Of a DNA stretch of 56,025 nucleotides, positions 6,826 to 16,400 are shown in pieces. The notes under the pieces are model-generated. The model did not search any database. It was not told the origin of the DNA and was given only the letters and a program-made list of their open reading frames with translations. The first letter of the stretch is position 1. Each line of letters begins with the position of its first letter. Made by a program: the position numbers and the translations under genes. This DNA is from Armatimonadota bacterium (lineage in GTDB: Bacteria; Armatimonadota; Armatimonadia; Armatimonadales; Capsulimonadaceae), in the NCBI GenBank assembly GCA_025353925.1, contig JANXNV010000173.1, positions 1-56,025 of the forward strand, given 5' to 3'.

Positions 6826-7935
6826 ATGACCGTCAATACGCTTCCCGGCAAGACCAGCCAGCAATACGAATACGCTTCTCCCCCGGATTTTTTGGAAGAC
6901 GCGCCCAAAGACGCCCCGGTGGCATTGATGAGCCGCGCGGAGCGCGAGCGACTGGTTGAGCGGGCCATCCTGGGCCTTTATCGCTGGTATGTCGCCCGTT
7001 CGCAGCAGATGCGGAACTGGAACCCAGACTCGGAGTTCGCCTGGCGCGATCTGCGGCAGGACCACTCCGACGATGTCATCCAGCTGATCGAAGGCTTCTT
7101 CGCAGTCGAGCAGTATACCCCCGATTACACCAGCGAGATTCTCGAAATCGTTCGCAAGAGCAGTGGCCGCTCCAACTTCCAGCTCCGCTGGGGCGCGGAG
7201 GAGGAACGGCACGCCAACACCTGGGAGAATGCCCTGCTTTTCTCGCGTGGGCGCACCCCGGAAGCGATCGAGCACTACAAATGGCAGCTCCGGAACAACA
7301 ATTGGACACTGCCCTGGGATGACCCCTTGCATATGTTGCTTTACACGGTCTTCCAGGAGCGAGCGACACAGATCAATTACTTGAACTTCGCCAAGATCGC
7401 CCGGGGTGAGTCGGAGAAAGTCGGCAAGAGTGCCGCCGACCCGGTGCTGGCTCGCGCCTGCACGCTGCTGGCCGTCGACGAAGCCGCACACTACGCATTC
7501 TTCCTGGAAGGTGCTCGCCTCTTTCTCTATTACTTCCCGGAAGAGACTTTGCAGGGCATACACGACGTTATTTCGCACTTCGCCATGCCCGCACAGAATA
7601 TCATCCCGAACTGGCCTGTAATCGCCGAAACGATCTATCGGACCGGCGTTTACGGTCCGAAGGAGTTCCAGCGCGACGTTATCGGCCCGGTCCTGGAAAA
7701 TATGACCGTCGCGGGCCGCAAGGCACTCGACAACGGCCTGAAGCGCAGCAAGGAGATCCCGAACGATCAGGGCGTTATGCGCCTCACTGCCCTTTGGGAC
7801 GTCTTCGATCCGGGCGAAGCCGAGCGCAGCGTCATGCGCCTGCACGATAAGATCGATACCTATGAGACCGGGATTGGGCGTTCCCAGATCGACCCAATTC
7901 GATTTGGGGCAAACCCCGATTGGCCGCAGGCCTAG
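6826..7935 (+). CDS. Acyl-ACP desaturase (ferritin-like di-iron)
   Basis: This 369-residue protein belongs to the soluble stearoyl-ACP desaturase family (FA_desaturase_2). Di-iron ligand motifs are visible in order: EGFFAVEQY, EEERHANTWENAL, VFQERATQINY and VDEAAHYAFF, the two ExxH-type pairs expected of the fold. It would insert a cis double bond into an acyl-ACP using O2 and ferredoxin. The ATG at 6826 with AAAAGG just upstream is preferred over a start 87 bp earlier, because the extra residues look non-coding. It is divergent from the exported-protein/lycopene-cyclase operon, so both membrane-lipid functions share a control region (6691-6825). Confidence 0.9.
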   Translation: MTVNTLPGKTSQQYEYASPPDFLEDAPKDAPVALMSRAERERLVERAILGLYRWYVARSQQMRNWNPDSEFAWRDLRQDHSDDVIQLIEGFFAVEQYTPDYTSEILEIVRKSSGRSNFQLRWGAEEERHANTWENALLFSRGRTPEAIEHYKWQLRNNNWTLPWDDPLHMLLYTVFQERATQINYLNFAKIARGESEKVGKSAADPVLARACTLLAVDEAAHYAFFLEGARLFLYYFPEETLQGIHDVISHFAMPAQNIIPNWPVIAETIYRTGVYGPKEFQRDVIGPVLENMTVAGRKALDNGLKRSKEIPNDQGVMRLTALWDVFDPGEAERSVMRLHDKIDTYETGIGRSQIDPIRFGANPDWPQA

Positions 7936-7950
7936 CTAAGTAGTCCGCCG

Positions 7951-8649
7951 ATGCATTACGCCTTAAAAGCTGTTCTCTCTTGTTACGTTGCACTCAGTCT
8001 GCTGGGCTTCGCCGGAGCGGCCCCCGCCCAGCAGAACTCACCCTTGCATCCCGACCCAATGATGACGCCGGGTGCGGTGCTGCCGGTGACGAAAGAGGAC
8101 ATCTGCGTTCCCGGCTACAGCAAGAAGGTCCGTAATGTCCCGGTCAGCGTTAAGCGCAAAGTGTATGCGGCTTACGGCATCACGTCGTATAAAAGCGGCG
8201 AGTATGAGATCGATCATCTGATCAGCCTGCAGCTTGGCGGCTCCAATTCCGTGAAAAATCTGTGGCCGCAGTCGTATTTGACGCAGCCCTGGAATGCACA
8301 CGTCAAAGATGCACTGGAAAACCGGCTGCATTCGGAAGTCTGCAAAGGAAATATCGATCTGGCGACGGCCCAGCATGAGATCGCGACGGACTGGATCGCG
8401 GCTTACCAGAAATATTTTCACACGCAGCTGCCGCTGGCGAAAGGCAGCAGCCGCTCTCACAACAACCGCCGCGTACCGGTAAGTGCCACGGCGGCAAGCT
8501 TCGATACCGGCGGCAAAGTCTGGGTCAACTTGAAGTCCGGCAAATATTTTCGCCCTGGTTCCCGCTATTACGGCAAAACAAAGCAAGGGGAGTATCTCAC
8601 CGAGTCAGAAGCTCAGGCACAGGGTTATGTTGCCGCTGGGGGGCACTAA
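7951..8649 (+). CDS. Exported HNH-type nuclease-like protein
   Basis: A 232-residue protein with a signal peptide (residues 1 to about 26, GFAGAAPAQQ). The core EYEIDHLISLQLGGSNSVKN followed by LWPQ is the pattern of secreted HNH-like endonuclease domains (xIDHLIsLeLGGsN..kNLWPq), with the His as metal-assisted base. The C-terminal segment (VWVNLKSGKYFRPGSRYYGKT and EYLTESEAQAQGY) is a small module that I recall from other exported bacterial proteins. It begins 15 bp after the desaturase stop, so co-transcription is likely. Possible roles are extracellular DNA use or competition; these are inferred. Confidence 0.75.
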   Translation: MHYALKAVLSCYVALSLLGFAGAAPAQQNSPLHPDPMMTPGAVLPVTKEDICVPGYSKKVRNVPVSVKRKVYAAYGITSYKSGEYEIDHLISLQLGGSNSVKNLWPQSYLTQPWNAHVKDALENRLHSEVCKGNIDLATAQHEIATDWIAAYQKYFHTQLPLAKGSSRSHNNRRVPVSATAASFDTGGKVWVNLKSGKYFRPGSRYYGKTKQGEYLTESEAQAQGYVAAGGH

Positions 8650-8658
8650 CGGCGGGGA

Positions 8659-8967
8659 ATGGAGACCAAGAATTTGGCACGAAACCAGAAGCTGACCAGC
8701 CTGATCAAAGGTCGCACGATTACCGGGACGTCCACCGCCGACCCGGTGCTCACCGTGCAGTTTAACGACGGCTCGGTGATGACGATCCAGACTGACGGAT
8801 CCACGCTCACTATCGCGGATGGCGGCACGGTCGCCGCCGTCCGTCAGGCCGACACGACATTACAGCTTGAATTCGAGGACGGCAGCACACTTGATATCGC
8901 GACTGCCGAAGAGACTTCATGCGTTATGCTCCGCGACTCAAAACGAGTCATGGAATACGCGGACTAA
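8659..8967 (+). CDS. Small beta-rich protein of unknown function
   Basis: A 102-residue protein with no signal peptide or membrane segment. It is built of short strand-turn repeats (LTVQFNDGSVMTIQTDG, LQLEFEDGSTLDIA), each with a [QE]F.DGS core, suggesting a beta-hairpin repeat fold. It begins 9 bp after the HNH-like gene. Its stop overlaps the convergent gene at 8964 by 4 bp, and no terminator separates the two. I do not recognise the family. Confidence 0.6.
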   Translation: METKNLARNQKLTSLIKGRTITGTSTADPVLTVQFNDGSVMTIQTDGSTLTIADGGTVAAVRQADTTLQLEFEDGSTLDIATAEETSCVMLRDSKRVMEYAD

Positions 8968-9356
8968 CTCCCCGGCAGCGAGATCGAACGCAAAGCTTCC
9001 CGAAACTCTGCTTTCTGCCGCTCCTGAGCATTTGACGTATGCAAGTCTGCCGTCATATGGGCCTCTTCGTTTGAGACCCGAGTCACCCGCGCCAGAAAGT
9101 CAAAGAAGCCGGAAAGCTCTCCGACGTAGCGCGGCAGAAAGATGATATGCAGCAGATCGCCTTCCAGCCGGACCGGCGGCTTCAGCGTATGCTGCATGTG
9201 CAGGTACGACTGCTCGAACTCATGCCGCCAGACATCCGTTGGTGTCCCCGAGAGACGGACCCGGAACTCAACCGCCTCCCGATTCTCCTCGACATTTTCC
9301 AGATGGTCCGTGTCGATCTCCTTCAGAAAGATTTCCGAGACCTGCTCGTCGCTCAT
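8964..9356 (-). CDS. Conserved hypothetical protein
   Basis: A 130-residue soluble, acidic protein with no recognised motif. The middle section (TPTDVWRHEFEQSYL, DLLHIIFLPRYVGELSGFFDFLARVT) looks like an ordered alpha/beta domain. The ATG start overlaps the stop of the cyclase-family gene upstream (ATGA), so it is the last gene of the long minus-strand run that begins at 25.0 kb. It is convergent with the small beta-rich gene and overlaps it by 4 bp. Confidence 0.6.
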   Translation of the reverse strand: MSDEQVSEIFLKEIDTDHLENVEENREAVEFRVRLSGTPTDVWRHEFEQSYLHMQHTLKPPVRLEGDLLHIIFLPRYVGELSGFFDFLARVTRVSNEEAHMTADLHTSNAQERQKAEFREALRSISLPGS

Positions 9357-10003
9357 GTGAGTTCTCCTTCGATCAGCAATGCCCGGCAGGGGCTGCCCTC
9401 AAGTCCTTGGAACTTGGGCGGCAGTGCGATCAGCGTGTACTTGCCCGGCGCGATGTCATCCAGTACCAAAGTTTCCACGACCACCATTCCCGCCCCTAAA
9501 ACAATCGTATGTGTCTGCGTGTTGACTGGTCCGTGCGGCCCGATGGAAAGATAGTCAATCCCCACCAAGCGCACTCCGTGGCTGACCAGCCACTGCGCCC
9601 CGCTGGGAGCGAGGCCGACATAGCCTTCGTCGAAAATCGGGTTGTCTTTACGCTTCAGCCGCGTGTTATCGGTTTTCAGCAGAACACGCTCCATCCCCGG
9701 CGTAATCCCCGCGCCTTCCAAGTCCGCTGAAGTCACCGAGTCCCGCCCGAAGATCTCGACCACCTGTGCCGGGCCGACTAGTATGTTCAGATCCAGTGCC
9801 TCAATGCTCTTTCCGCCGGGGATAAAATGCAGCGGGGCATCCACATGGGTACCCGTATGCGTGCCGTCGGTCAGCACGGAGAGATTGAAGTCGTTGCCCG
9901 GTGTGCCAAGCTTCGCCGCCCAGCGTTTCGAGAACCCCTGCTCCGTATTCTCCCAGGTGACTGTCTTTTCCGTCACCATCAGACTGATGTCGTGCATCTT
10001 CAT
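9353..10003 (-). CDS. Cyclase-family metal hydrolase (KynB-like)
   Basis: This 216-residue protein carries the HTGTHVDAPLHF motif (about residues 48-59), the metal-binding HxGTHxDxPxHF signature of the kynurenine formamidase/cyclase family. The later GIDYLSIGPHG and TIVLGAGMVVVETLVLDDI segments are also typical. Family members are Mn/Zn-dependent hydrolases of aryl formamides or related amides and lactones. No other kynurenine pathway gene is nearby, so the substrate is open. It starts 9 bp after the alkyltransferase-like gene stop and overlaps the next gene by 4 bp. Confidence 0.8.
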   Translation of the reverse strand: MKMHDISLMVTEKTVTWENTEQGFSKRWAAKLGTPGNDFNLSVLTDGTHTGTHVDAPLHFIPGGKSIEALDLNILVGPAQVVEIFGRDSVTSADLEGAGITPGMERVLLKTDNTRLKRKDNPIFDEGYVGLAPSGAQWLVSHGVRLVGIDYLSIGPHGPVNTQTHTIVLGAGMVVVETLVLDDIAPGKYTLIALPPKFQGLEGSPCRALLIEGELT

Positions 10004-10012
10004 GGTTTACTT

Positions 10013-10360
10013 CTATATCCCCAGCTCCAGTGTCTCCAGTGCTTTTTTTCCAATCACCCCAAGCTGATGCTTCGCCATATCGACGCAGCCATTCGCTTTA
10101 AACGTGACCCCTTCCACTTCCAGCAGCTCCCGCTGCGCGTGCATCAGCGACGGCGAACGCTTCCCAATCCGCAGCGTGCCGTCACTGCCCATCACGCGCT
10201 GCCAGGGGATTTCCTCGCGCAGAGCCTGATTCATCGCCCACCCCGCTTCCCGCGCCGAGCAGCCGACCTCATCCCCGACCTGACCGTACGACATGACCTG
10301 GCCAGGCGGGATGAGGCGAACGCGGGCATGGACGAGTTCTAAAAGGGTTTGTTCTTCCAT
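10013..10360 (-). CDS. Alkyltransferase-like protein (ATL, MGMT family without catalytic Cys)
   Basis: A 115-residue protein matching only the DNA-binding domain of O6-alkylguanine-DNA alkyltransferase, with GQVMSYGQVG and REAGWAMNQAL, the helix-turn-helix region. The active-site PCHR motif is replaced by PWQR (residues 52-55). Trp in place of the acceptor Cys is the mark of ATL proteins, which bind alkylated guanine and pass it to nucleotide excision repair. The ATG at 10360 is preferred over an in-frame TTG at 10375, which overlaps the GAGG ribosome-binding site. Confidence 0.85.
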   Translation of the reverse strand: MEEQTLLELVHARVRLIPPGQVMSYGQVGDEVGCSAREAGWAMNQALREEIPWQRVMGSDGTLRIGKRSPSLMHAQRELLEVEGVTFKANGCVDMAKHQLGVIGKKALETLELGI

Positions 10361-10391
10361 AGTTTGTCGCCTCAATGACTATCGCGCCGCA

Positions 10392-10988
10392 TTACCGCGC
10401 AGCCTTCTTCAGCTCCCCCTCCACCACCCCTACCACATCCGCCGAAAGCGGGTCGTGGCCTGCTGGGAACCGGGCGACGACTTTGCCGGTGCGGTCTACC
10501 AGGAACTTGGCGAAGTTCCATTCGATCTCGCCACCGAATTTCGGGTCGGTGGTTTTGCTGGTCAGGAACGTATACAGCGGAGCCTGGTTCGGGGCCTGGA
10601 CGGAGATTTTGCTGAACAGGTCGAAGGTCGTAGCGTATTTTGCGGTGCAGAACTGATGGATTTCCGCGTTCGAACCCGGCTCCTGCTGGCCGAAATTGTT
10701 AGCGGGAAAGGCGAGTATCCGCAGGCCAGAGCCTTTGTATTTTTGGTACAGGCCTTCCAAAGACTTGTACTGCGGGGTATTGCCGCACAGCGACGCCGTA
10801 TTAACGATCAACAATACCTTCCCGGCATAGTGCGAGAGGGGAACCGATTTGCCGTTGATGTCCTGCACCGTGTAGCTGAGAATACCGGTCGGCTTGATGG
10901 GCTTGGCTGCAGCGGAGTGCGGTGCTAGAAAGCCAAGCGTGAAAAGAGCCAGGCTGGCAATGAGTGTGAAGATGCGTGAAAATTGCAT
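10392..10988 (-). CDS. Exported glutathione peroxidase-family protein
   Basis: A 198-residue protein with a signal peptide (residues 1 to about 28) and a thioredoxin-fold peroxidase domain. The active Cys is C68 in NTASLCGNTPQY. The Gln of the triad is in FPANNFGQQEPGS and the Trp in EIEWNFAKFLVD. Cys-type bacterial members usually act as thioredoxin-dependent peroxidases rather than true glutathione enzymes. Export implies a periplasmic or surface role against lipid or organic hydroperoxides. It lies 27 bp downstream of the SDR gene in the long minus-strand run. Confidence 0.88.
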   Translation of the reverse strand: MQFSRIFTLIASLALFTLGFLAPHSAAAKPIKPTGILSYTVQDINGKSVPLSHYAGKVLLIVNTASLCGNTPQYKSLEGLYQKYKGSGLRILAFPANNFGQQEPGSNAEIHQFCTAKYATTFDLFSKISVQAPNQAPLYTFLTSKTTDPKFGGEIEWNFAKFLVDRTGKVVARFPAGHDPLSADVVGVVEGELKKAAR

Positions 10989-11015
10989 GGAGAGTTCCTG
11001 TTCTAAGTCGCGCCG

Positions 11016-11801
11016 TCAGCGCATTTCTTGCCCGCCCGTCACATTAATCGCCTGCCCCGTCATGTACGAGGACTCGTCGGAGGCGAGAAAGACGGCCACA
11101 TTTGCGATGTCTTCATACGTGCAGCCGCGCCCGAGCGGCACTTGAGACTCGTATTTCGCCCGCACTTCTTCTAGGGACAAGCCCTGCGTTTTGGCATACT
11201 GGTCCAACAGGGATTCTTGCCAGAGCGTTCCGTCCAGCAGGTTGCCGGGGCAGATCGCATTCACCCGAATCGCATGGGGGGCCAAATCGAGCGCGATGCT
11301 CTGGGTTAAGCCGATACCCCCGAACTTGGAAGCGGCGTAGGCGGAGTTGCGGAACGAGCCTTTTTTGCCTGATTTGGAGTTGATCTGGATAATCGTCCCA
11401 CTTTTGTTTGGAATCATCGCCCGGGCCGCCGCCTGAGCGCAGAGGAAGTAACCAGTCAGGTTAATATCCAGCACTGTTTGCCACTCGGCCAGCGGCATCT
11501 CCGTGATATCATGGGCACGGACGATCCCCGCATTCGCCACAAGAATATCCAGCTTGCCGAAGGCCCGGACGGCTTCGTCCACCATCGCCGACACATCAGC
11601 CTCATTGCCGACATTCGTCTGGGTCGCCCCCGTTCGGCGGCCCGTCTCGCGCTCGATGGCATCGGCGGCGGTGCGAGCCTTGTCCAGATTAATGTCCGCC
11701 AGCAGCACATCGCAGCCTTCCATCGCCAGCCGCCGGGCGAGTGCCTCTCCAAGGCCCTGGGCCGCGCCGGTGACGATGGCCGATTTGTTCAAGAGTCGCA
11801 T
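11016..11801 (-). CDS. srlD: Short-chain dehydrogenase, sorbitol-6-phosphate 2-dehydrogenase-like
   Basis: This 261-residue classical SDR has the cofactor motif TGAAQGLGE, NAG (NANAG-like LVANAGIV) and catalytic S-Y-K (INSKSG, SAYAASK). The C-terminal part, CPGNLLDGTLW, VPLGRGCTYEDIANVAVF and SYMTGQAINVTGGQEM, follows remembered SrlD (glucitol-6-phosphate to fructose-6-phosphate) very closely. It overlaps the end of the MDR gene upstream by 13 bp, so the two are coupled and probably act in one polyol or ketose pathway. No sugar phosphotransferase genes are in the window, so the substrate may differ from the enteric one. Confidence 0.8.
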   Translation of the reverse strand: MRLLNKSAIVTGAAQGLGEALARRLAMEGCDVLLADINLDKARTAADAIERETGRRTGATQTNVGNEADVSAMVDEAVRAFGKLDILVANAGIVRAHDITEMPLAEWQTVLDINLTGYFLCAQAAARAMIPNKSGTIIQINSKSGKKGSFRNSAYAASKFGGIGLTQSIALDLAPHAIRVNAICPGNLLDGTLWQESLLDQYAKTQGLSLEEVRAKYESQVPLGRGCTYEDIANVAVFLASDESSYMTGQAINVTGGQEMR

Positions 11802-13429
11802 GCGTGTGTCCCCAGTTTCAAGTTTAGCAGTTCCTCTTCGGCTTCCCCTGTCCAGAAAACTTCGCCTTCGAGCTTTGCGTACACCGTCGGAAGCTGCGCT
11901 TTGAGATCTTCGATCGACAGCAGCGGCAAATCGTCGAGCAGCGGGAAGATCACGACTTTGCCGGGGAATCGTCCGGCTTTGACCGCCGCGAGGCCATCCC
12001 GGAACGCCGTCAAGCCGCCGATTGCCGCGAGGCTGGCATTGGTCGAAAGCTTCTTTGTCTCGACCAGTTCCAGCGTGTGCCGCAGATCGGCGATACTCGA
12101 ACCCGAGGTTCCGATCAGCCGCTGATTTTTGGCAAGGATCGTGCCTAGATCAAGCTCCGCCGCGACTCCTTTGGCGACCCCCGCGAAGATGTTGTATACC
12201 CCATTTTCGGCCAGATGGGGCAGGGTCGAGGCGATCAGCTCCGGGTTTGGCACCATGTTCACGATATCGTCATACGGACCGTAAGCCCCTGGGTCGCCGC
12301 CGACCGCCATATCAACCAAGATCAGCTCGATCCCGCGCTCCGTCATCAAATCGCCAAAGCGCACCGAGATACGCGCCAGCCGATCGGCGTGTCGGTCGGT
12401 CACGACAATCGTTTTCGGCGGATTCTCCAGCATGACCGCCCGCTGCAAGTGCATCTGGCCCATCGGCCCGCCCGCACCCGCGAACCAGGTCCTGCCGCCC
12501 GGCAGCAGCTCCGAGCGTGTATTTCGACGATAGGCTGCGGTGATATCCGCAGGATTATCAGTGGAAACAAATAGTTGCTGCTCGTAATGCACACGCCCGA
12601 TATCCACGGCGATTTTACCAATCAGCGGCTTGTCCCGCACCAGGCAGAGAATACCGCGCCCCCCGAGGCAGCCCATAATCGCGGTCATCGACTCCGCCTC
12701 CGGCGTACCGTAAACAACAATATCGTCGAAACGGCCGCCCTCCAATTGCAGATGCGTGAAATCCGTGCTGCCGATTTCGACCGTAATCACGGTCGCCGGC
12801 TGATGCCCTGGCTCGAAATCCGGTGTCCCTTCCAGACCGGCATGGACGATCAGCAGGCGGCCACCGTCGACAAGCCCAGCCCGGTAGTTTGGATATTCGT
12901 ACGCCGCCACAACGCACGCCCAGGGTTCCACCAGAGCCGCTTCCGCATAGCCCGTGCGATCTTTGACAGGGATCAAATAGCAGCCTTCGTCCCCGGAAAG
13001 CACTTCCTGAGTGACGACCCCGTATTGGGCCATGCCGCCGTCGAGCTGGTACCCATACGCGGTATTTCGACCCTGGAAGTAGACATCGGCCTGAATAATA
13101 TACCGCTGGCCGACTTGGAACTTATCTGTAAGGCTTTTCCCCACCCCAACAACCGTCAGTGCGACTTCATGGCCCATGACCACAGGATCGGCAGTCATGT
13201 CCCGCCCCAGCAAACGCGGATGCCCCGGCCCGAGATTGATGATCTTGATGTCCGAGAAGCAGATCCCGCAGGCGTCATGCCGCACCAAAAGCTCATCCGG
13301 GCCGAGCGACGGCATCTTCAAAGTCACTTCTCGCAGCGAATCCAGGCCCGCCCCGGTCAGATGCCAGCGTTTATTTTCCGTCGGAAGCGGCTGCAGTCCG
13401 CTTCGGTACAGTCCTAGTACTTGCGTCAT
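11789..13429 (-). CDS. Zinc-type medium-chain dehydrogenase with extra nucleotide-binding-like region
   Basis: This 546-residue protein starts with a GroES-like alcohol-dehydrogenase domain (ELLVRHDACGICFSDIKI, with catalytic-zinc Cys; VVMGHEVALTVV; LVEPWACVVAAYEYP). Usual family length is about 350 residues. The excess comes from a first, degenerate Rossmann-like stretch (GGRLLIVHAG ... GRGILCLVRDKP), followed by a second one with an intact glycine motif (GGRTWFAGAGGPMGQMHLQRA). It is coupled to the SrlD-like gene and may act one step before it, for example on a ketose or polyol phosphate; this is inference. Structural zinc cysteines were not seen. Confidence 0.75.
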   Translation of the reverse strand: MTQVLGLYRSGLQPLPTENKRWHLTGAGLDSLREVTLKMPSLGPDELLVRHDACGICFSDIKIINLGPGHPRLLGRDMTADPVVMGHEVALTVVGVGKSLTDKFQVGQRYIIQADVYFQGRNTAYGYQLDGGMAQYGVVTQEVLSGDEGCYLIPVKDRTGYAEAALVEPWACVVAAYEYPNYRAGLVDGGRLLIVHAGLEGTPDFEPGHQPATVITVEIGSTDFTHLQLEGGRFDDIVVYGTPEAESMTAIMGCLGGRGILCLVRDKPLIGKIAVDIGRVHYEQQLFVSTDNPADITAAYRRNTRSELLPGGRTWFAGAGGPMGQMHLQRAVMLENPPKTIVVTDRHADRLARISVRFGDLMTERGIELILVDMAVGGDPGAYGPYDDIVNMVPNPELIASTLPHLAENGVYNIFAGVAKGVAAELDLGTILAKNQRLIGTSGSSIADLRHTLELVETKKLSTNASLAAIGGLTAFRDGLAAVKAGRFPGKVVIFPLLDDLPLLSIEDLKAQLPTVYAKLEGEVFWTGEAEEELLNLKLGTHACDS

Positions 13430-13451
13430 TTCATACTCTCAGTCGCTCTGT

Positions 13452-16400
13452 CTAGGTGAACAACGCTTCAATATCCGACCGCGTGAGCGACTTGAACAAG
13501 CCTGTCTCCGTGCCGATGAGCTGGCTGACTAAAGCCCGTTTGCGGTCCTGCAATTGCAGAATTTTTTCTTCCACCGAATCTCGGGCGATCAGCTTGTAGA
13601 CAAATACCGGCTTGTCCTGACCGATCCGGTGGGTCCGGTCCGTCGCCTGCATCTCGACCGCCGGGTTCCACCAGGGATCGACGTGGATTACGTAGTCCGC
13701 CGCCGTCAGGTTCAGGCCAACGCCCCCCGCTTTGAGGCTGATAAGGAAGAAGGGAATCGCCGGGTCATCCTGGAACGTATCCACCCGGTTCTGCCGGTCT
13801 TTCGTACTGCCATCCAAATAGCTGTAAGGAATGCCGCGAGCATCCAGTGCCTCCCGAATAATCTTCAGCATCTGCACGAACTGCGAGAAGACAAGGGCTT
13901 TATGGCCCTCGGCCCGAAGCGTTTCCAGCGTCTCAATCAGCATATCGAACTTGCCGGAGCCGGCCTTAGTCAGCGGCTCGACCAGCCTCGGATGGTTGCT
14001 GATCTGGCGCAGCCGCAGCAGCCCTTCGAGTATCTTCATGCGAGCATCATTAATGCCCTCTTTCTCGGTCTCCGCATCCATGATGCCCAGAATCTGCGCC
14101 CGGTACTGGTCACGCATCTTGTCGTAGAGTTTTCTTTGCGGCGGCTCCATCTCCGTGTAAATCAGCCGCTCGGTGCGTGGCGGCAGCTCCGTCGCGACCT
14201 GGTCTTTCGTGCGCCGCAGAATAAATGGATGCACCATGCGGCGCAGGAACGCCGCCGCCATTTCGTCCTGATGCCGCTCGATCGGACCGGCGAATTCGCC
14301 GCGAAACGTTTCCAGGGTGCCTAGCAGGCCGGGATTGAGAAACGAAAACTGCGACCACAGCTCCAGTGTCGAGTTCTCCACCGGAGTTCCCGTCAAAGTC
14401 AGCCGATGATCGGAATTTAGCAGCCGTGCAGCTTTGGCGGACTGTGACACGGGGTTTTTGATCGCCTGGGCTTCATCCAAAACGACGTAGTGGAAGCGGT
14501 GCTGCCGCAGCATCTCAATATCGCGGAGAAGAATACCGTAGGTGGTCAGGACCAGATCGTACTCATCGAACTGCTTCAAGTCTTTGGCCCGCGTTGCGTG
14601 AGCATGGTTCAGCAGACGCAGATTGGGCGTGAACTTTTCGGATTCACGCTCCCAGTTAAAGATCAGTGACCGGGGCAGCACCAGCAGAGTCGCAGCTTTC
14701 GCCTCATGGCTTTCGGAGAGCGACTGCAGAAACGCCAAGCACTGGATTGTCTTGCCCGTCCCCATATCATCGGCCAGGCAGCCGCCGAAGCGGTATTCAT
14801 GCAGGAAATGCAGCCAGTCGTAGCCCGCCTTCTGGTAGGGCCGCAGCTCCCCGTGCAGACCGGTCGGCAGGGCATGCGGCTTAATCTCTTTAAACTCGCG
14901 GAGCTGACGCAGACGGTTCTGGAACTCTTCATCCGCCTGTACCCGCTCGCCTTCGCTCAGGAGCTGATCCAGCAGCGTGAGCTGATGCCCGGCGAGCCGC
15001 AGGCCCGTCTCACTGTCTTCCGCCATTGCGAACAGGTACCGATACTTTTCCACCCACTCATCAGGAATCGCCCCAATGGAGCCGTCCGCGAGCTTCAGGT
15101 ACCGCTCTTTGCGGCGCACGGCTTTGCGTATCTCTTTCAGCGACACCTGAGTCTCGCCGAACTCGACCACGGCATCCACGTCGAACCAGTCAATACCCGA
15201 CGAGACCTGAAACGAGATCTTCGGCTGGCTGCGATTGACCCGGGCCGACGCCAGCTCGCGCTCACCATAGATCTCAAAACCCGCTTCGGTCAATTGGGGA
15301 ACCTGTTTGAGCAGAAAGTCCACGACATCCGTCCGCGCACGCAGCACGAACTGGTCCGGCTCGTCGCCGCGCTTAAGGCCGAAGTCGGAGACCCGGCTCC
15401 AAATCTCCTGCTCCGTCTCCGGGCGACGGGTGATACGCACGAGAGTCATCGTCTCCGGCTTCCGCAGAAGGCTGGTCATCGGCAGAGACTTTTCGTATGG
15501 CAGGTCGAAGTCGCCGTAGCCGAAACGCAGGCTGACACGCATCTCCCCGCCCTCCTCACCGAGATAGAGGCGCGGACAGGGAGCCGCATCGGTCAGCTCA
15601 TCCCAAGCGAGCGTATGCCCCGTAACGGCGACTTTCTCCGCCAGTGGCAGCAGGTATTTGTCGAGAAACTTACTCGTCTCCGCCGCAGGAATAGAGAGGT
15701 TGGGATTCTCTAGGAGCGTCTTGACTACTTCGCCGGAGTCTTCGACCTGGAAGATGGTCCGGTCCGAGAGCAGCCAGAGCGGGTCCGCAATCAGTATCTG
15801 TGATTTCTCCGGCTGCAGGGAGAACGTTGCCCCCCCAACCTGTACCGTCCCTTGCAGCTCGAAGCCGCCGTTGACTTCGTGCATATCCAGCGACGGCTTA
15901 CCGGTCTCCCCGGCCACATACAGCAGGGTTTTCAACGGATCGTTTTCCGTCCCCCGAAAGACCGCTCCTCCCGCCAGCAGCGGCAGCAATGCTTTCACAT
16001 CCGTTGACCGCTCGTAGTAATACGAATACGTGTTCTCAAAGGCACTGAGAAGCGAAATTAAAGTCGCCCGCTCTCCGCCGAACGCCAATGCGAACCGCCG
16101 GGGATCACCGAGGCTTCGAACCGCCTTGACCTGATCGGAGAGCCGTTGGGACTGAATGTGCTGCGCCAGAGCCTCCGGATCCTGCAGCATCTCTTCGGTA
16201 AAGTGACTGATCGGGAGGGCGTAGGGATACCCACCCCAGGCAGCGGAGCGAGACTGCAGGCTGAAAAAGAGGATGAAACGCCCCGGCACGGTGGTGCGGT
16301 TCGGCGTTTTGAGTGCCTGGTTAAGAACTGTCTCCCAGGTGACCGGCGGGTTCTGTATCAGGTGGTTGCGGAGTGCCAGAGCCGCTGCGATCTTATGCTT

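Noticed and set aside
6811-7845. 344-codon open frame on the minus strand
   Set aside because: Antisense to the acyl-ACP desaturase; no domain recognised.
12575-13417. 280-codon open frame on the plus strand
   Set aside because: Antisense to the zinc dehydrogenase gene, with no recognisable domain and shadow-like composition.
14706-15713. 335-codon open frame on the plus strand
   Set aside because: Antisense to the SNF2-family gene, which has all helicase motifs in its own frame.
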